Below, one piece after another: positions 22,218 to 31,578 of a DNA stretch of 64,000 bases. Source of the stretch: Enterobacteriaceae bacterium UBA7338 (GTDB lineage: Bacteria; Pseudomonadota; Gammaproteobacteria; Enterobacterales; Enterobacteriaceae); the NCBI GenBank assembly GCA_002480085.1, contig DKPJ01000006.1:136739-200738 (forward strand). Direction: 5' to 3'. The notes under the pieces are model-generated. The model did not search any database. It worked only from the letters and a program-made list of their open reading frames with translations, and was not told the origin of the DNA. Numbering within the stretch: position 1 is the stretch's first letter; the number at the start of each line of letters is the position of its first letter. The translations under genes were made by a program, and so were the position numbers.

Positions 22218-24278
22218 TTATTTCTTCATCTGCGACAAAATGTTCCGGCACTGGTTCTCCCGGCCTTCCGACGGGGAGATAAGCGCCAGCAGCGCCGCTG
22301 CCGGGGTCACCAGCGTCGCCAGCGCTGCCGCCACCGCACCACGCGCAATCAGCGGGCCAGCCTTCACGCCCGCCTGCGGGTTCTTGAAGGTGCCACGCAC
22401 GTAGAGCGGTGAACGCAGGGTGACGATACGGATCCCTTTACTCTCCGGGTTGATGGTGAGATCGAGCTGCTCCGAGGCGAAGCTGGCGGTACCGGTGACG
22501 TTGACGATCGCGTTCTCGGTATCGAAGGCGAAAATCTGCGGGCGTGCCACGCCGTTGACCAGGTTCAGATTGGCGGCGGCGCAGTTTACGCGTACCTCAT
22601 CGTCACCGAAAATCTGCCCGACGATATAGTTCCCGACGTTGAGCCCAAGGATCTCCATCAGGTTACGGCTGACCACGCCATCGTTCATCAGCAGCTTCAG
22701 GTCGCCGTTGCTTGAGCCAAGCAGTGCGGCAATGGAGTTACCCGTCCCGCGAATATCGGCATCGCCGTTCATCTCACCGATGGTCTTCTGCATCAGCTCT
22801 ACGTCCGGCATCAGCTCTTTCAGCTTCAGGCGGCGGGCCTGAATATCCGCCCGCCCCTGCATCGGCTTTTTATCCCCTTCAAGGTGGATATTGGAGGAGA
22901 TGGTCCCACCTGCCAGGCCAAACTTCAGCGGCTGCAGGCGCAGATCGGCGTTCTTCAGGATGATATGGGTCGAGAGATCGCTGATCGGCAGAGAGCTGCC
23001 GTGTTCGATGCGCCGCCCCTTAAAGCGTACGTCGGCGTCCATGGTGTCCCACTTATCGGTTTCGAAGCGATCGTAGGGCAGCACTTTGCCTGCGGGCTGG
23101 TTAGTCTTCTCGCCCCTCTTCTGCTCAGACTGCTTCGACTTCTCTGCCCCCTTCCCGGAGTCAACGCCAATCAGCGGACCTAAATCCGCCAGACGCAGCT
23201 GGCGCGACTCAAGATCGCCCTCCAGCTTGGGCCGGGGTTTGCCGGTGGTGTAGGTCAGGGAGCCATGAATATCGCTATCGCCGATGCGGCCGTTAAAGCC
23301 ACGGTAGTCATAGACGGAGGATTTTTCAGCATCGATTTTCGCCACCAGCCGACCGTCGGTCTCAAACGGTGGCGTATCCGGCAGCAGGACGCCGGTCAGA
23401 TCGTACAGCTCACCCAGCGAGTTACCGGCAAACTTAAGCTTAAGATCGACCCCACCCATCTTCATCGGGTCGCTCACCGTGCCGGAGAAGGCCACGCGGG
23501 TGTTACCGGAACGGAAATCAGCCTGCACCGGGAGCGGCGTGCCTTCGCTGCGCAGCGCCAGCATGCCACCAATTTTACCCGTGCCGGTCACCTGCTGGCC
23601 GTTGTAGCGCCCCTGCGCCTTCAGGCCAAACACGTAGTCGCCGACGTTGGCACTCTTCTCTTTGCTGCTGCCGGTCACTTCGCTAAACGGCAGCGGCTTA
23701 CCGAGAGGATCGATCAGGATCTCAACGTCGGCTTTGCTGACCTTGTCATCAATCGCCACGCGGCCCTGATCGAACAGAATATTGTCCAGACGGAAGGACC
23801 AGGCCGAAGGCGGCGCGTCCTCCTCTTTTGGTTCATCGCTGCCCGCCAGGTTGAAGGTCCAGTTGTTGGTCTTCTCTGACAGGCGGATCAACCGGGCATC
23901 CGGCTTCTCAAACTTCACCCACGGTAGATAGACGGTCTTCGTCAGCAGCGCCAGCGGGGCCAGCGTGGCCTCAACCCGCGGCAGGTGTACCATGGTGATC
24001 TCAGGGATATCGGGCGGGTTGCCGAGGATCACATCCTCGGCGTGCACGTGCGGCCACGGCACCCAGCTACGCCAGCCGGTCTCCTGCTTCTGCCGCTCCC
24101 AGACGACGCCTAAATCACCGCGTATCGCAAAGGGACGATTCAGCTCGGTGGAGACCTTCTCATTGATAGTCGGTTTAAGACGGTTCCAGTCAAAGGTCGC
24201 GATAATGATGATGGCCACCACTATCAGCAACAAAAGCGTTCCCAGGACGGCAATGATTGCCTTGCTTGTTCTTGTCAT
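22218..24278 (-). CDS. yhjG: AsmA-family protein YhjG
   Basis: A 686-residue AsmA-like protein, anchored by one N-terminal helix (about 9-30) with a long periplasmic part. The C-terminal AsmA domain is recognisable (DIRGTGNSIAALLGSSNGDLKLLMNDG, then GTASFASEQLDLTINPESKGIRIVTLRSPLYVRGTFKNP). Family members span the periplasm and are thought to move phospholipid to the outer membrane. The segment around 365-390 is charged and lysine-rich (KGAEKSKQSEQKRGEK), probably a flexible linker. Lies 74 nt downstream of pdeH; it could be co-transcribed with it. Confidence 0.92.
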   Translation of the reverse strand: MTRTSKAIIAVLGTLLLLIVVAIIIIATFDWNRLKPTINEKVSTELNRPFAIRGDLGVVWERQKQETGWRSWVPWPHVHAEDVILGNPPDIPEITMVHLPRVEATLAPLALLTKTVYLPWVKFEKPDARLIRLSEKTNNWTFNLAGSDEPKEEDAPPSAWSFRLDNILFDQGRVAIDDKVSKADVEILIDPLGKPLPFSEVTGSSKEKSANVGDYVFGLKAQGRYNGQQVTGTGKIGGMLALRSEGTPLPVQADFRSGNTRVAFSGTVSDPMKMGGVDLKLKFAGNSLGELYDLTGVLLPDTPPFETDGRLVAKIDAEKSSVYDYRGFNGRIGDSDIHGSLTYTTGKPRPKLEGDLESRQLRLADLGPLIGVDSGKGAEKSKQSEQKRGEKTNQPAGKVLPYDRFETDKWDTMDADVRFKGRRIEHGSSLPISDLSTHIILKNADLRLQPLKFGLAGGTISSNIHLEGDKKPMQGRADIQARRLKLKELMPDVELMQKTIGEMNGDADIRGTGNSIAALLGSSNGDLKLLMNDGVVSRNLMEILGLNVGNYIVGQIFGDDEVRVNCAAANLNLVNGVARPQIFAFDTENAIVNVTGTASFASEQLDLTINPESKGIRIVTLRSPLYVRGTFKNPQAGVKAGPLIARGAVAAALATLVTPAAALLALISPSEGRENQCRNILSQMKK

Positions 24279-24352
24279 GCTTGCATCCTTCCATTCTTGC
24301 CTTGCCTGTCATAAAGATAGCTGAGCCTGAGGGAAAGGAGTGCAACCTGATG

Positions 24353-25123
24353 TTATAGAGCGAGAATAACGCTTTCGAGGTTTGCCAGCGGTACGGGACG
24401 AGAGAGGAAGTAACCCTGCGCGGCAAAGGCCGGTGACGCCTGTACGTCGCGCCACTCCTCCAGCGTCTCTACGCCTTCGACAATCACACCCTGGCAGTAA
24501 CGATTCATCAACTGCAACAGCAGCGTGAACAGATTGCGCCCTTCCGGCGTCTTGCGCAGCATAATGAACAGCTCGCGGGCTACCTTGATGTAGTCGTAGC
24601 GCACTTCGCTCAGCGCAGAGAAGTTCGCCATCCCGGTACCGAAGTCGTCCAGCCACAGCGGGCCAATTTCACAGATCGAGGCGAAGGAAGAGTCCTGCGG
24701 CAGGCGGATATGCTCCACCAGTTCGAAGCGCAGCCACGGCAGCGTCTCGATCAGCGCCATCATTTGCGGGTTCTGACGCATCGACAGCAGCGTTGGGCCA
24801 TCCACGTTGACCGACGCCAGCACGTTATTCTGCACAAAGAAGTCGTTTTGCAGGGCGAGCAGGTTGATCTGCTCCAGCATGACGTCCAGACGCTGACGCA
24901 CCGCCACCTCCGCAAAGTAGCGGTCGGGCGCAATACGCTGCGATGGATTATCCGGATGCGTAACGATCGTTAATACTTCGATTGCCATCAGGCTGCCATC
25001 TACGCGATAGATGGGCTGGTAAGTGTAGGCACGTTCACATTGCAGCCAGTAGCGCCGCTCTTCCAGGCTTTCGATGCTCGCCTCCGGAATGCTTAGCCGC
25101 TGGATAACCTGCTTCAACTTCAT
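24353..25123 (-). CDS. pdeH: Cyclic-di-GMP phosphodiesterase PdeH (YhjH)
   Basis: A stand-alone EAL-domain enzyme of 256 residues (E. coli 255) that hydrolyses c-di-GMP to pGpG and keeps c-di-GMP low in motile cells, relieving the YcgR flagellar brake. The EAL signature appears as IEVLT, with DDFGTGMANFSALSEVRYDYIKV and VIVEGVETLEEW as the metal- and loop-side motifs, so it should be active. A sigma-28 (FliA) promoter lies just upstream. Its product would oppose both cellulose synthases encoded downstream. Confidence 0.97.
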   Translation of the reverse strand: MKLKQVIQRLSIPEASIESLEERRYWLQCERAYTYQPIYRVDGSLMAIEVLTIVTHPDNPSQRIAPDRYFAEVAVRQRLDVMLEQINLLALQNDFFVQNNVLASVNVDGPTLLSMRQNPQMMALIETLPWLRFELVEHIRLPQDSSFASICEIGPLWLDDFGTGMANFSALSEVRYDYIKVARELFIMLRKTPEGRNLFTLLLQLMNRYCQGVIVEGVETLEEWRDVQASPAFAAQGYFLSRPVPLANLESVILAL

Positions 25124-25174
25124 TGTCAGATGTCCTGTAATAGAGTGAGTGACCTGGCGGAACTCGTCTATGAG

Positions 25175-25201
25175 TTATCGGCGCGGCGGGTGAGAACTTT
25201 A
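25175..25201 (-). promoter_or_regulatory. Sigma-28 (FliA) promoter of pdeH
   Basis: Read on the minus strand, TAAAGTTC (25201-25194), 11 nt, then GCCGATAA (25182-25175). This matches the flagellar class III consensus TAAAGTTT-N11-GCCGATAA at 15 of 16 positions. Transcription would start about 45 nt before the pdeH ATG. E. coli pdeH is a known FliA-dependent gene. Confidence 0.93.
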
Positions 25202-25272
25202 TGTTCAATCGGGCAGCAAAATAAAAATCTGCAGGCGGAATCTGCACTTAACACGCGCCAGCTCAAAAATTT

Positions 25273-25291
25273 ATTGGAACGTTGTTTTAAT
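25273..25291. promoter_or_regulatory. KdgR operator of kdgK
   Basis: The 19-nt sequence ATTGGAACGTTGTTTTAAT fits the remembered KdgR consensus AATRAAAYRNYRTTTYATT at 16 of 19 positions and is centred 77 nt before the kdgK start. KdgR represses kdgK in the absence of 2-keto-3-deoxygluconate. Motif evidence. Confidence 0.6.
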
Positions 25292-25358
25292 ATGATTGAC
25301 CACGCAGCACGCGCAACGCACACTAACCCCAATACTTATCCGACTCAGGTTGATGACT

Positions 25359-26288
25359 ATGTCCAGGAAAATTGCCGTCATTGGCGAATGCATGATTGAG
25401 CTGTCACAGAAAGGCACAGAGGTGAACCGTGGCTTTGGTGGCGATACCTTAAATACCTCTGTTTACGTTGCCCGCCAGGTCGATCCGGCCGCGCTGTCGG
25501 TACACTACGTCACGGCGCTGGGGACGGATAACTTTAGCCAGCAGATGCTGGACGCCTGGCAGAGCGAAAGCGTCGATACCTCCCTCACCCAGCGCATGGA
25601 GAACCGCCTGCCGGGTCTCTACTACATCGAAACCGACAGCACCGGTGAGCGTACCTTCTACTACTGGCGCAACGAGGCCGCGGCCAAATTCTGGCTGGAG
25701 AGCGAGCACTCTGCCGCCATCTGTGAAGAGCTGGCGACCTTTGACTACCTCTACCTGAGCGGCATCAGCCTGGCGATCTTAAGCCCGGCCAGCCGTGACA
25801 AGCTACTCTCCCTGCTGCGCGAGTGCCGCGCCAACGGCGGCAAGGTGATTTTCGATAACAACTACCGTCCGCGCCTGTGGGCCAGCAAAGAGGAGACCCA
25901 GCAGGTCTACCAGCAGATGCTGACCTGCACCGATATCGCCTTCCTGACCCTGGACGACGAGGATGCGCTGTGGGGTGAAAAGCCGGTAGAAGAGGTGATT
26001 GCCCGTACCCAGGCCGCTGGCGTCAGCGAGGTGGTGGTGAAACGCGGCGCGGACTCCTGCCTGGTGGCGATTGCCGGTGACGCGGTAATTGATGTGCCGG
26101 CGGTGAAGCTGCCGAAAGAGAAGGTGATCGATACTACCGCCGCAGGCGACTCCTTTAGCGCGGGCTACCTGGCCGTGCGCCTGACCGGCGGCGATGCCGA
26201 GGCGGCGGCGCAGCGCGGTCACCTGACTGCCAGCACCGTGATCCAGTACCGCGGGGCGATCATCCCCCGCGAGGCGATGCCGAACTGA
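25359..26288 (+). CDS. kdgK: 2-keto-3-deoxygluconokinase
   Basis: Phosphorylates 2-keto-3-deoxygluconate to KDPG with ATP, linking hexuronate breakdown to the Entner-Doudoroff aldolase. A PfkB-family sugar kinase of 309 residues; N-terminal GECMIELSQKG and GFGGDTLNTSVY, and the C-terminal PfkB signature DTTAAGDSFSAGYLA with the catalytic Asp. ATG at 25359 gives MSRKIAVIGE as in E. coli; ATG two codons upstream (25353) is an alternative. Divergent from pdeH; KdgR box upstream. Confidence 0.97.
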   Translation: MSRKIAVIGECMIELSQKGTEVNRGFGGDTLNTSVYVARQVDPAALSVHYVTALGTDNFSQQMLDAWQSESVDTSLTQRMENRLPGLYYIETDSTGERTFYYWRNEAAAKFWLESEHSAAICEELATFDYLYLSGISLAILSPASRDKLLSLLRECRANGGKVIFDNNYRPRLWASKEETQQVYQQMLTCTDIAFLTLDDEDALWGEKPVEEVIARTQAAGVSEVVVKRGADSCLVAIAGDAVIDVPAVKLPKEKVIDTTAAGDSFSAGYLAVRLTGGDAEAAAQRGHLTASTVIQYRGAIIPREAMPN

Positions 26289-26340
26289 TCGCCAGGCCTT
26301 TCCGGCCCCTGCCGCTGGCAGCGGGCCGGATCAAACTGCA

Positions 26341-27831
26341 CTACTGCTGAACCGGCGGAATATCCGTCACGTCCTGATGTACGTCATCGCTGACGGGCAC
26401 AAGGGCAGAGGTCTCGGTGCTCATCACCTCATCCCAGGTGGCCTGCAACTCCTTCATATTAAACTCCGGCTCGCCTTTCGGCTGCAGCAGCACCAGCGAC
26501 AGCTCCTGAGTCAGCTGCTGGCGCAGGCTCTGGTTCAGGATGTCGGCGGTCAGGCCGTTCAGGAAGTTCTGCCGCAGCTTCTGGTACTGCTCAGGGGCAA
26601 TATCCACCACCTGGTTCTGCAGGGAGCGCATACGCTGGCTGATCAGCACGTCGGTATCGGTGCGGGCATAGGTCGTAAACAGCCTTTGCAGCTCCAGCTT
26701 CTTCTGGGCAATCAGGGCATTAAACTCATCCTCTGACAGGCCGTTGTCGCGCACCTTTTTCAGCTCGCGGGCGATGGTAGCAAGATTGGCGCTGAGCTTA
26801 TCGGGTGCGGAGTCAACGTTAATCGCGCACTGCGCGCGCTGGAACAGCACCCGGCAGTCGAAACCGAGACCAATATCTTTGGCATTATTTTTGCTCAGGT
26901 TCTGCTGGATATGCCAGAACAGCGCCTCGCGGGCCACGTCAGCCCGCCAGTAGCGCTCCAGCGCGGCGGATTCACGGATTGGCTGCCACGGCACGTCCCA
27001 CATCAGCGAAAGCCTGTCCTGGCGCACGGAGTCGGTCATAATGCTTACCGGCTCGCGCGGCAGCGGAGAGAGCGTCGGCATCGGGGCAGGCGTCTGCCGT
27101 TTGCCCTTCAGCTCGCCAAAGGTTTTATTGATCTGCTCCCCGACGGTGCGGCTGTCGATATTGCCCACGACGATCAGGGTCATGGCGTCCGGGGTGTACC
27201 ACTTCTGGTAGAAAGCCTTCAGCTGGGCCTCATCCACCGGTTTCTTCAGCGGCGCGGCAGGATCGTGTCCCAGCAGGGTGGAGCCTTTCAGGCGGTAGCG
27301 CCACCAGTTATCATTGGTCTCTAACGGCCAGGTGGCCACCATATCGTCACTGCCCAGCGCGTGGTTTATTGTCTCCGGCGTTACGGTGAGCTTGCCGGTA
27401 ATATCAGAGAGGTAGACCAGCGCCTCTTTCAGCAGGTCGCTGCGGTTATTGGGCAGGCTAAGGCTAAACAGCGTGTAGTCGTAGGAGACCAGCGCGGGGG
27501 GCAGCGGACGTTTGGGATCGATCCCCTGCTGCCAGAGCGCGCGTACCTGCGCCGGCTCGAGGCTGCCGCTGTGGGACAACGCGATGCGTGGAATAAAGTG
27601 GCTATAGCCGCTCTGCTGCGTGCTTTCGGTAAGCGAGCCGGTATTCACCAGCAGGCGGAGCTCAACCCTGTCGCTGGGACGCTGCGGCGTACTTAACACC
27701 TGCCACTGAAAACCGTTCGTCAGTGTCCCCTGTTGCCATGCCGGGTCGGGCTGGAGCGCATCTGCCTGCACGTAACTGGCTGCCATCATCAGCAAACCAC
27801 CAGTTATGAGTCGAATTTTTGTGCCCTGCAT
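26341..27831 (-). CDS. yhjJ: YhjJ, periplasmic M16-family pseudo-peptidase
   Basis: A 496-residue M16 (insulinase/pitrilysin-like) protein with a signal peptide (cleavage near VQA, residue 23) and the two-lobed M16 layout, including the C-terminal-type sequence WYTPDAMTLIVVGNID (about 222-237). The zinc motif HxxEH that should follow the first strand is instead H78-F-I-P81-R82 in GYSHFIPRIALSHSG, so the catalytic Glu and the second His are missing. It therefore probably has no protease activity. Converges on kdgK across 52 nt; 187 nt separate its start from dctA. Confidence 0.92.
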   Translation of the reverse strand: MQGTKIRLITGGLLMMAASYVQADALQPDPAWQQGTLTNGFQWQVLSTPQRPSDRVELRLLVNTGSLTESTQQSGYSHFIPRIALSHSGSLEPAQVRALWQQGIDPKRPLPPALVSYDYTLFSLSLPNNRSDLLKEALVYLSDITGKLTVTPETINHALGSDDMVATWPLETNDNWWRYRLKGSTLLGHDPAAPLKKPVDEAQLKAFYQKWYTPDAMTLIVVGNIDSRTVGEQINKTFGELKGKRQTPAPMPTLSPLPREPVSIMTDSVRQDRLSLMWDVPWQPIRESAALERYWRADVAREALFWHIQQNLSKNNAKDIGLGFDCRVLFQRAQCAINVDSAPDKLSANLATIARELKKVRDNGLSEDEFNALIAQKKLELQRLFTTYARTDTDVLISQRMRSLQNQVVDIAPEQYQKLRQNFLNGLTADILNQSLRQQLTQELSLVLLQPKGEPEFNMKELQATWDEVMSTETSALVPVSDDVHQDVTDIPPVQQ

Positions 27832-27976
27832 GTAAACCCCTGATCAACATTCCTGGTTAAAAGACCGCCTGTCGTGCAGGCAGCCTAAAATGAAGTTTTA
27901 ACACTCCGTGTTAGACAGCCAAAAAAGCAAAACGTCACACCGGGAAGTGAAAAAATAGGGGGTAATTATGCGCAGG

Positions 27977-28006
27977 TGCCCGTGCCCCTACAAGGGACAA
28001 CGGGCA
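27977..28006 (-). terminator. Hairpin after dctA
   Basis: TGCCCGT (27977-27983) pairs with ACGGGCA (28000-28006), with further GC pairing inside the loop, 13 nt past the dctA stop on the minus strand. There is no clear U-tract, so intrinsic termination is uncertain. Confidence 0.45.
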
Positions 28007-28018
28007 TAAGTGGGCAGA

Positions 28019-29305
28019 TTATGAGGAAATTTCGCCCGTTTTGCCGTCTGGCGCACGGTTATTAAGGGTATTTTTCAGCTGCTTGTGGTCCAGCTCTTTC
28101 ACCCATTTTGCCACCACGATAGTCGCTACGCCGTTACCAATCAGGTTGGTCAGCGCCCGCGCCTCGGACATAAAGCGGTCGATACCAAGGATCAATGCCA
28201 GCCCGGCGACCGGCAGATGCCCTACCGCAGAGAGGGTGGCCGCCAGCACGATAAAGCCGCTGCCGGTCACCCCTGCCGCCCCTTTCGAGGAGAGGAGCAG
28301 CACCACCAGCAGCGTGATCTGATGGACAATATCCATATGGCTATTGGTGGCCTGGGCGATAAACACCGCCGCCATCGTCAGGTAGATAGAGGTGCCATCG
28401 AGGTTAAAAGAGTAGCCGGTAGGGATCACCAGCCCGACCACGGACTTACGGCAGCCGAGCTTCTCCATCTTATCCAGCATGCGCGGCAGCGCCGACTCAG
28501 AGGACGAGGTGCCCAACACGATCAGCAGCTCTTCGCGAATGTAGCGGATAAATTTGAAGATGCTAAAGCCGGTGGCACGGGCGATGCTCCCGAGCACCAC
28601 CACGATAAACAGAATACAGGTGGCGTAGAAGCAGATGATCAGCTGTCCGAGCTGCACCAGGGTGCCGACGCCATATTTACCGATGGTAAAGGCCATCGCC
28701 CCAAACGCGCCGATAGGGGCGAGGCGCATAATCATGTTGATGATGCCGAAGATGACCTGCGAGAAGCTCTCGATCACGTTAAAGATCAGCTGCCCCTTGT
28801 GGCCAAGGCGATGCAGGGCAAAGCCGAACAGCACGGCGAAGAGCAGCACCTGCAGAATATTGCCGCTGGCAAACGCGCCGATGACGCTGGAGGGGATCAC
28901 ATCCATCAGGAAGGCGATAGTGCCCTGCTGCTCGGCCTGGGCAGCGTAGACCGCCACCGCTTTAGCATCCAGGGTGGCGACATCAACGTTCATGCCCGCG
29001 CCCGGCTGCACCACGTTGACAATAATCAGGCCGATGATCAGCGCCAGGGTGCTAACCACCTCAAAGTAGAGCAGCGCCACCGCACCGGTGCGGCCTACCG
29101 CCTTCATGCTTTCCATGCCTGCGATGCCGGTTACCACGGTACAGAAGATCACCGGGGCGATGATCATTTTAATCAGCTTCACGAAGGCGTCGCCAAGCGG
29201 CTTCATCTGTGCGCCGAGTTCAGGGTAGAAGTGACCGAGCAGAATACCGATGGCGATGGCGGTCAGCACCTGAAAGTAGAGGCTTTTGAAGAGTGAGGTT
29301 TTCAT
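28019..29305 (-). CDS. dctA: C4-dicarboxylate:cation symporter DctA
   Basis: Imports succinate, fumarate, malate and orotate aerobically with protons. A DAACS-family protein of 428 residues (E. coli 428), with the serine-rich reentrant loop LGTSSSESALPRM and the substrate-site VIPTGYSFNLDGTSIYLTMA. ATG at 29305 gives MKTSLFKSLYFQVL; AAGGA lies 5-9 nt upstream (TCAAGGACACCCT). An upstream extension to 29383 is not supported. In E. coli the gene is controlled by DcuSR and CRP; I found no convincing CRP site here. Confidence 0.98.
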   Translation of the reverse strand: MKTSLFKSLYFQVLTAIAIGILLGHFYPELGAQMKPLGDAFVKLIKMIIAPVIFCTVVTGIAGMESMKAVGRTGAVALLYFEVVSTLALIIGLIIVNVVQPGAGMNVDVATLDAKAVAVYAAQAEQQGTIAFLMDVIPSSVIGAFASGNILQVLLFAVLFGFALHRLGHKGQLIFNVIESFSQVIFGIINMIMRLAPIGAFGAMAFTIGKYGVGTLVQLGQLIICFYATCILFIVVVLGSIARATGFSIFKFIRYIREELLIVLGTSSSESALPRMLDKMEKLGCRKSVVGLVIPTGYSFNLDGTSIYLTMAAVFIAQATNSHMDIVHQITLLVVLLLSSKGAAGVTGSGFIVLAATLSAVGHLPVAGLALILGIDRFMSEARALTNLIGNGVATIVVAKWVKELDHKQLKNTLNNRAPDGKTGEISS

Positions 29306-29461
29306 AGGGTGTCCTTGAATTAAAAACCACAGGCATTGTAGGGTTGGTTCGCCTGCGGTCTTAAAATAACACCCGAACAACATCGCAGAAATAAACTTAC
29401 TTCAAATTTGAAACAGAAATGTTAAAAAATTTGAGCCAGCTCGCACAAGTGAGTGCGGGTT

Positions 29462-31495
29462 CTACGCGCTGCCGTCAGCCAAACGGGGAAGATTGTGTTG
29501 CTCAAACGCCTCCGGGGCCACCGCGCGGCCAAAGAGATAACCCTGGGCCATCTCCACCCCCGCCTCCTGGAGCCAGGCGCGCTGCGCCTCGGTCTCAACG
29601 CCTTCCGCGATGATATTCAGATCGAGGCTGCGGGCCATATGAATTATCGACGAGATCATGCTGCTGTCCTCCGGTAGCCCTTCGACAAAAATCTTATCGA
29701 TCTTCAGCACGTCCACCGGCAGGGACTTCATGTGCTGGAGCTGACGCAGGCCCGCGTAGCCCATACCGAAATCATCCAGCGCGATACGCACCCCGGCATT
29801 GCGCAGCGGACGCAGGATAGCCACCGCCGCGTGCGGATCGTCAATGCGGCGGCTTTCGGTCACCTCGAGGGTCAGCGTGCCGGGCGCAATACGGTAGCGC
29901 TCCAGCAGTTCAAGCAGGTCCCGCACCATATCCTCGTGCATCAGCTGCAGCGCCGAGAGGTTAACCGACAGCGGCAGCATAATGCCTCGCGCCTGCCACG
30001 CCGCGAGCAGGCGGCAGGACTCCTCCAGCACCCAGTGGCCGACAACAATCATCAGCCCGCAGGACTCAATGCTGTCGATAAGCCCCTCCGGCAGCTCCCA
30101 GCTGCCGTCCGGCTGCTGCTGGCGCAGCAGGGCCTCGGCGCTCACTACCTCGCTGGTCGCCAGATTAACCTGCGGCTGTAGCCAGATGGCAAATTGATGG
30201 TTATCCAGCGCGTTTAAGATGTCGCTCTCTTCCGTCAGCCGCTTCTGCGCCGTCACCATCTGCTCCGGGTCGAAGAACTGGATCTGGTTTTTGCCTTTGC
30301 GACGGGCGGAGAGCGCCGCTGAGATAGCCCGGCGGTAGAGCTGCTCCGCCGTCACGTCGCCGTAGAACATGGCGATACCAATGCTGGCGCTCGGTCGCAG
30401 CTGAATGCCCTGCACCGGCAGACGTTCATTGATAACAGTGAGCACTTGCTGACCCAGCGTAATGGCGTGCCACGGCTCGCTGGCGCCGTTGCCAATGATG
30501 GCAAAGGTATCCGTACTCACCTGGGCCAGCACCATGCGCGGGGCCAGGACCGACTTTATCTTCTCTACCAGCGTCAGGAGCAGCATTTCACGCTGGCTCT
30601 CTTTCAGCACCCCCGCCGTGTCCTGCAAAGTTTCACAGGCGATAACCATCAGCGCGGTGGTTTTTTGCCGGGCGACGGTCTGCTCCAGCAGGGCCATCAA
30701 AAAGGCTTTATTCGGCAGCTCCGAGATGGGAAAGCGCGTCACCTGGCTGTTCAGCTCTTCATGCTGGCGCAGCACCATCTGCTGGTTGCGGTTATAGCTG
30801 CGCACCAGCATGCCAATTTCGTCGTCATGGTGGTGGCGGGGCAGCGCCAGCTGGTGACCAGGGTGGTCCTGCGGCGACAGGTCGTTCAGCTCGCGGGCAA
30901 TCTTGCGCAGCGGGCGGATCATCAGCCGGCTGATACACCAGGTGAGCGCCACCGTCATGATTAAAATCAGGAGTAAGTAAGTAGTGACTAACGTTGAAAC
31001 GGTACTCATCACGAATTTGTACATACGGAATGAGTCCGCCTGCAGGACCAGATAGGCCAGCGGCTGCGGGTTGGCCGGACGCTCAAGGGAGTAGATAGGC
31101 AGCGAGATCTGCACCGGCAGTTCAAAGAGTCGGGTAATGGTCACCGGCACCGGCCGCTCGGGGATAAAGCTCATGCGCAGAGCCTGGAACTGATTCGGCA
31201 GGACCACGTCCGCCCGGCTGACCACGCCCGCGGGCTGGATGCGTTTGAGGATAGCCTCCGCGTCGGCAATGTCGCCCTTCAAAATAGCGGCGGAGAGCGG
31301 CTCACGCACCGAGCGCGCGATGCTCTCCAGCTGCGTGCCGGTGTTGTAGCGATTCTGCTGCACAAAATGGAACAGCAAAATGACGCAAAAAAGGAAAATA
31401 AACACCATGGCGACGATCGAGACCATCGCCATCTGTTTAATGGTTAACGAACGGCTAACGCGCAAATTGACTCTCCAAATACTCCGTGTCCGCAA
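29462..31495 (-). CDS. pdeK: Cyclic-di-GMP phosphodiesterase PdeK / HmsP (YhjK)
   Basis: A 677-residue membrane phosphodiesterase. Two helices (about 21-44 and 155-185) bracket a periplasmic sensor; a HAMP-like segment, a degenerate GGDEF domain (the signature position reads STDTF) and a C-terminal EAL domain follow. The EAL motif is SAEALLR, with LDDFGMGYAGLRQL and IAEGVETEAQ, so hydrolysis is expected. In Yersinia, HmsP limits biofilm polysaccharide. It lies directly downstream of bcsC on the same strand with an 82-nt gap, as in E. coli, and may set local c-di-GMP for cellulose synthesis. Confidence 0.95.
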   Translation of the reverse strand: MRTRSIWRVNLRVSRSLTIKQMAMVSIVAMVFIFLFCVILLFHFVQQNRYNTGTQLESIARSVREPLSAAILKGDIADAEAILKRIQPAGVVSRADVVLPNQFQALRMSFIPERPVPVTITRLFELPVQISLPIYSLERPANPQPLAYLVLQADSFRMYKFVMSTVSTLVTTYLLLILIMTVALTWCISRLMIRPLRKIARELNDLSPQDHPGHQLALPRHHHDDEIGMLVRSYNRNQQMVLRQHEELNSQVTRFPISELPNKAFLMALLEQTVARQKTTALMVIACETLQDTAGVLKESQREMLLLTLVEKIKSVLAPRMVLAQVSTDTFAIIGNGASEPWHAITLGQQVLTVINERLPVQGIQLRPSASIGIAMFYGDVTAEQLYRRAISAALSARRKGKNQIQFFDPEQMVTAQKRLTEESDILNALDNHQFAIWLQPQVNLATSEVVSAEALLRQQQPDGSWELPEGLIDSIESCGLMIVVGHWVLEESCRLLAAWQARGIMLPLSVNLSALQLMHEDMVRDLLELLERYRIAPGTLTLEVTESRRIDDPHAAVAILRPLRNAGVRIALDDFGMGYAGLRQLQHMKSLPVDVLKIDKIFVEGLPEDSSMISSIIHMARSLDLNIIAEGVETEAQRAWLQEAGVEMAQGYLFGRAVAPEAFEQHNLPRLADGSA

Positions 31496-31578
31496 AAGTA
31501 ACCGGCGGCTACCTGCCTGCTGTCAGAGTATACTCGATTCTGACAGCAGATTAAGACTGCGATAGAGAGCCTTGCGCG

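Noticed and set aside
29390..29461. A CRP site upstream of dctA
   Set aside because: Only one half-site (TGTGC...GCTCA on the minus strand) is present; too weak to list.
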